A DNA stretch of 64,000 nucleotides, taken from CAUZIZ01 sp965219005. GTDB lineage: Bacteria; Acidobacteriota; UBA6911; RPQK01; JAJDTT01. The number at the start of each line of letters is the position of its first letter. Within the stretch, counting starts at the first letter, position 1. The notes under the pieces are model-generated. The model did not search any database. It had not been told where the DNA came from and saw nothing but the letters and a program-made list of their open reading frames with translations. Both the position numbers and the translations under genes were made by a program. This document shows, one piece after another, positions 61,614 through 64,000 of this stretch. The DNA lies in the NCBI GenBank assembly GCA_965219005.1, contig CBDCMS010000002.1:1178001-1242000 (forward strand), written 5' to 3'.

Positions 61614-63275
61614 ATGACCGAAGGCAACCACGAAGCCGAGCAGGCTTCAGGCGTAGACGATTCCGCGAGCGCACCTTCAGGCCCCCCAGAGTCCGAGGCT
61701 GGCCATTCCACGCAATTCGAGGCTCCTCATCCTGGATCAAGCCAGATGCCCCGCTGGGAGACGGGCGAGCTGGCCGATGCCCCCCGGTTTACCTGGCGCA
61801 ATTGGTTCGCCCTGTTGGGACCCGGATTGGTTCTGGGTGGTGGAGCCATCGGAGGTGGTGAGTGGCTGATGGGACCAGCCGTCACGGCCAAGTACGGGGG
61901 GACGCTGATGTGGTTGGCAACCCTCAGTATCGTGGGGCAGGTCTTCTATAACATCGAGATCAGCCGCTATACCCTCTACACCGGGGAACCGATTTTCACG
62001 GGAAAGTTTCGGACCCTACCCGGTCCCAAGTTTTGGGTCTGTGCCTATCTGGTCTTGGATTTCGGAGCGGTATTCCCCTACCTGGCGGCCAATGCGGCCA
62101 CACCACTCGCATCTGTCCTCTTGGGAGGTGTGCTCCCCGACCCAATGAACAACGACATGCACTGGTGGCTGATGCGACTCCTTGGCTACCTGATCTTTCT
62201 GCTAGCGATGGTGCCGCTGATCTTTGGAGGGAAAATCTACAATTCTCTGAAAGCTATCATGAGCTTCAAGATCGTCGTGGTTCTTGGATTTCTTTTAATC
62301 GTTGCGATTTTCCACTCCAGTACCTCAACCTGGTTCGAGATCTTCGGAGGGTTTCTTCACTTCGGGTCACTTCCTTCGGGTCCTAGCGAAACCACCAACG
62401 TGTTTGTGTCCGTGTTCAGTGGACAAGGTGTGCCTGAAATCGACTTCAGCTCCATTGCACTACTGGCAGCCTTCGCCGCAATTGCCGGCAGCGGTGGGCT
62501 CTCTAATGCGGCCATCAGCAACTACACCCGAGATCAGGGATGGGGGATGGGGCACCATGTCGGCGCCATTCCCAGCGTGGTCGGCGGTCGGAACATCACC
62601 CTCTCCCATGTTGGGAGGGTGTTTGAGGTAACCTCGGCCTCTCTCCCCAAGTGGCGCAGGTGGTACCGGCACGTGGTACGGGATCAGGTAGCGGTCTGGA
62701 TGCCGGCTTGCTTCTTGGGGGTTGCGCTACCGAGCATGCTCTCGGTTGAGTTCTTGCCCCGTGGAACCGAAGCGAGTAGCTGGGTGGCGGCCGGGATGAC
62801 GGCGGATGGTGTGAGGCAGCATGTCGGAGCTGCCTGGGGGGCCTCCTCGGGTCAGCTTTTCTGGTACATGACGATGTTTTGCGGTTTTCTGGTCCTAGCG
62901 CCTTCGATGGCCACCAGTGCCGACGGAGTTATTCGACGCTGGGTCGACGTCTTCTGGACATCGAGCTCACGTCTTAGAAAGCTGGATCGCAGCAAGATTC
63001 GCTGGGTCTATTTCGGTGTCCTTATCTGCTACGCGACCTTCGGCATGATCGTGCTCTCGGTTGCTCCTCCTTTGGACCTGTTGAAGATTGCAGCCAACAT
63101 CTTCAACTATGCCCTGGGTATCAGTTGTCTTCATACCTTGGTCGTCAACGTGACGCTGCTCCCACCAGCCTTGAGGCCTGGCTGGTTCATGCGGACTGGC
63201 CTCTTTTGCGGTGGACTCTTTTTCATTGTGCTAGCGGTGATAACCACGATGAATCTCTTTGGATTTCTCAGCTGA
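61614..63275 (+). CDS. Nramp-family transporter, divergent
   Basis: Inner-membrane transporter of 553 residues, about 100 longer than typical MntH, with a polar N-terminal tail of about 60 residues. The first helix reads GPGLVLGGGAIGGGEWLMGPAVTAKYGG, in which the Asp-Pro-Gly-Asn metal motif of Nramp proteins is replaced by a Gly-rich GAIGGGEW. In the TM6 region AIAGSGGLSNAAISNYTRDQGWGMG replaces the Met-Pro-His motif. So classical manganese or iron transport is doubtful, and the substrate is open. ATG 61614 follows an AGGAG-type site. The Tat-exported isomerase follows 55 bp later. Confidence 0.85.
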   Translation: MTEGNHEAEQASGVDDSASAPSGPPESEAGHSTQFEAPHPGSSQMPRWETGELADAPRFTWRNWFALLGPGLVLGGGAIGGGEWLMGPAVTAKYGGTLMWLATLSIVGQVFYNIEISRYTLYTGEPIFTGKFRTLPGPKFWVCAYLVLDFGAVFPYLAANAATPLASVLLGGVLPDPMNNDMHWWLMRLLGYLIFLLAMVPLIFGGKIYNSLKAIMSFKIVVVLGFLLIVAIFHSSTSTWFEIFGGFLHFGSLPSGPSETTNVFVSVFSGQGVPEIDFSSIALLAAFAAIAGSGGLSNAAISNYTRDQGWGMGHHVGAIPSVVGGRNITLSHVGRVFEVTSASLPKWRRWYRHVVRDQVAVWMPACFLGVALPSMLSVEFLPRGTEASSWVAAGMTADGVRQHVGAAWGASSGQLFWYMTMFCGFLVLAPSMATSADGVIRRWVDVFWTSSSRLRKLDRSKIRWVYFGVLICYATFGMIVLSVAPPLDLLKIAANIFNYALGISCLHTLVVNVTLLPPALRPGWFMRTGLFCGGLFFIVLAVITTMNLFGFLS

Positions 63276-63330
63276 AGGGGAGCGTCATCCAGATTTCCGG
63301 CAATGGAGTACTTGGATCGAGGGCTCGGCG

Positions 63331-64000
63331 TTGAGAAAACGGGACGCAGAAGGAAAGAGGCTGCCGAACCGCCGGGAATTCGGGGCTGGGATAGTAGCGG
63401 CCCTCCTTGCAGAGCCCATCTGTGCGACTGGAATCAGTGCCGTGAGTCCAGCGAAGATCAACCTTTGTGTTTTCTCGAAGCATCTGCAGTGGCTCGACTA
63501 CGAAGAGATGGCTCGGACGGCGGCGGACCTTGGCTTCGATGGAATCGACTTGACCGTGCGACCTGGAGGGCACGTCGAGCCGAAGCAAGCTGAAAAGGAG
63601 CTTCCCCGGGCGATAAAGGCGATTCGGGCCGCTGGCTTGAAGACACCGATGATCACCACGGCGATTACGGATGCAGCAGATCCTGATTCTGTTTCTGTCC
63701 TGGAAGCAGCCGCTCGCCAGGGAATCGGCCACTATCGACTGGGATATTTTCGCTATGAGCCAGAGCAGAGTATTTCCGAAACGCTGGCTCTCGCGAGAAG
63801 GAAGTTGGAGAGGCTGGAGGCGCTCAACCGGCGTCTGGGCATATGTGGTGACTACCAGAACCACGCCGGCCGGTTCGTGGGGGCCTCGGTCTGGGATCTG
63901 CGGGAGCTTCTCCGTGATCTGGATCCGCGCTGGCTGGGGTGCCAGTTCGACATTCGACATGCCACTGTTGAGGGTGGGCTGAGCTGGCCAACGGACTTCA
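63331..64000 (+). CDS. Tat-exported sugar phosphate isomerase/epimerase, truncated by window end
   Basis: The gene runs off the right edge, so it has no stop here. TTG 63331 has GAGGG at 63320-63324, seven nt before it. The N terminus has a twin-arginine-like signal (LPNRREFGAGIVAALLAEP, then AAPICATG-like cleavage region) followed by KINLCVFSKHLQWLDYEEMARTAADLGFDGIDLTVRPGGHVEP, the first half of an AP endonuclease-2/xylose-isomerase-like TIM barrel. RHATVEGG appears near the edge after a CQFDI strand. It parallels the exported isomerase at 32522, but the barrel sequence is clearly different. Confidence 0.8.
   Translation, partial: MRKRDAEGKRLPNRREFGAGIVAALLAEPICATGISAVSPAKINLCVFSKHLQWLDYEEMARTAADLGFDGIDLTVRPGGHVEPKQAEKELPRAIKAIRAAGLKTPMITTAITDAADPDSVSVLEAAARQGIGHYRLGYFRYEPEQSISETLALARRKLERLEALNRRLGICGDYQNHAGRFVGASVWDLRELLRDLDPRWLGCQFDIRHATVEGGLSWPTDF

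Overview
This 64 kb window is a bacterial chromosome segment of moderately high GC with a Gram-negative envelope: a complete TolC/adaptor/RND efflux system, several lipoprotein signals and several Tat-type signals. The gene mix (SSS symporters, mandelate-racemase-family dehydratases, exported sugar isomerases, DUF1080, DUF3604, large secreted hydrolases, ATP-type PEP carboxykinase, many dispersed intergenic repeats) suggests an Acidobacteriota- or Planctomycetota-like heterotroph. That placement is inference; there is no rRNA or other phylogenetic marker beyond FtsY and ValS. No rRNA, tRNA, CRISPR array or prophage was seen.

Layout. 0.3-9.3 kb: two SSS symporters around a divergent short-chain dehydrogenase, then a ribose/galactose-type ABC ATPase and its permease, separated by an antisense PQQ-like propeller gene carrying EF-hands. 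9.3-13 kb: a helicase and DEDD exonuclease pair resembling B. subtilis MrfA/MrfB (YprA/YprB). 13.7-17.3 kb: class V aminotransferase, rhomboid protease, FtsY and a short BirA. 17.3-19.9 kb: MFS transporter and sugar-acid dehydratase. 19.9-21.1 kb: IS1595-type copy 1 inside a dispersed repeat. 21.1-25.3 kb: dehydrogenase, GNAT, lipoprotein with a toroid-like fold, RraA-like protein. 25.3-30.8 kb: NadC, ValS and a two-gene siroheme module. 30.9-36.3 kb: FnIII protein, radical SAM enzyme, Tat-exported hydroxypyruvate-isomerase-like protein, a ZIP/YraQ-like fusion and a YihY/BrkB protein. 36.4-41.4 kb: a tightly coupled three-gene unit ending in a secreted propeller-PHP protein, then PckA. 41.6-42.8 kb: IS copy 2 in a repeat of the same family. 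43-48.8 kb: czcCBA. 49.2-57 kb: HDOD-GGDEF regulator, dehydrogenase, a lipoprotein/methyltransferase gene broken by an in-frame TGA, Tat-exported esterase, second enolase-superfamily enzyme, large hydrolase. 57-64 kb: seven-haem cytochrome, STAS protein, small cysteine-rich protein, NHL propeller, DUF1080, zf-HC2 protein, a divergent Nramp-like transporter and a truncated Tat-exported sugar isomerase.

How it fits together. Many genes point to uptake and oxidation of sugars and sugar acids: SSS, ABC and MFS import; enolase-superfamily dehydratases; SDR, 6PGDH-like and MDR dehydrogenases; RraA; isomerases. They are scattered in small units rather than one operon. Housekeeping genes are interspersed.

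The most distinctive signal is a family of long composite intergenic repeats. Two near-identical 1002-bp IS1595-like elements are inserted at the equivalent 8-bp position of two members, and at least two members still carry an empty site. Other oddities are the permease with an extracytoplasmic insert, the ZIP/YraQ-like fusion, the in-frame TGA, the Nramp-like protein without its metal motifs, and a perfect CRP-type palindrome between two convergent genes.
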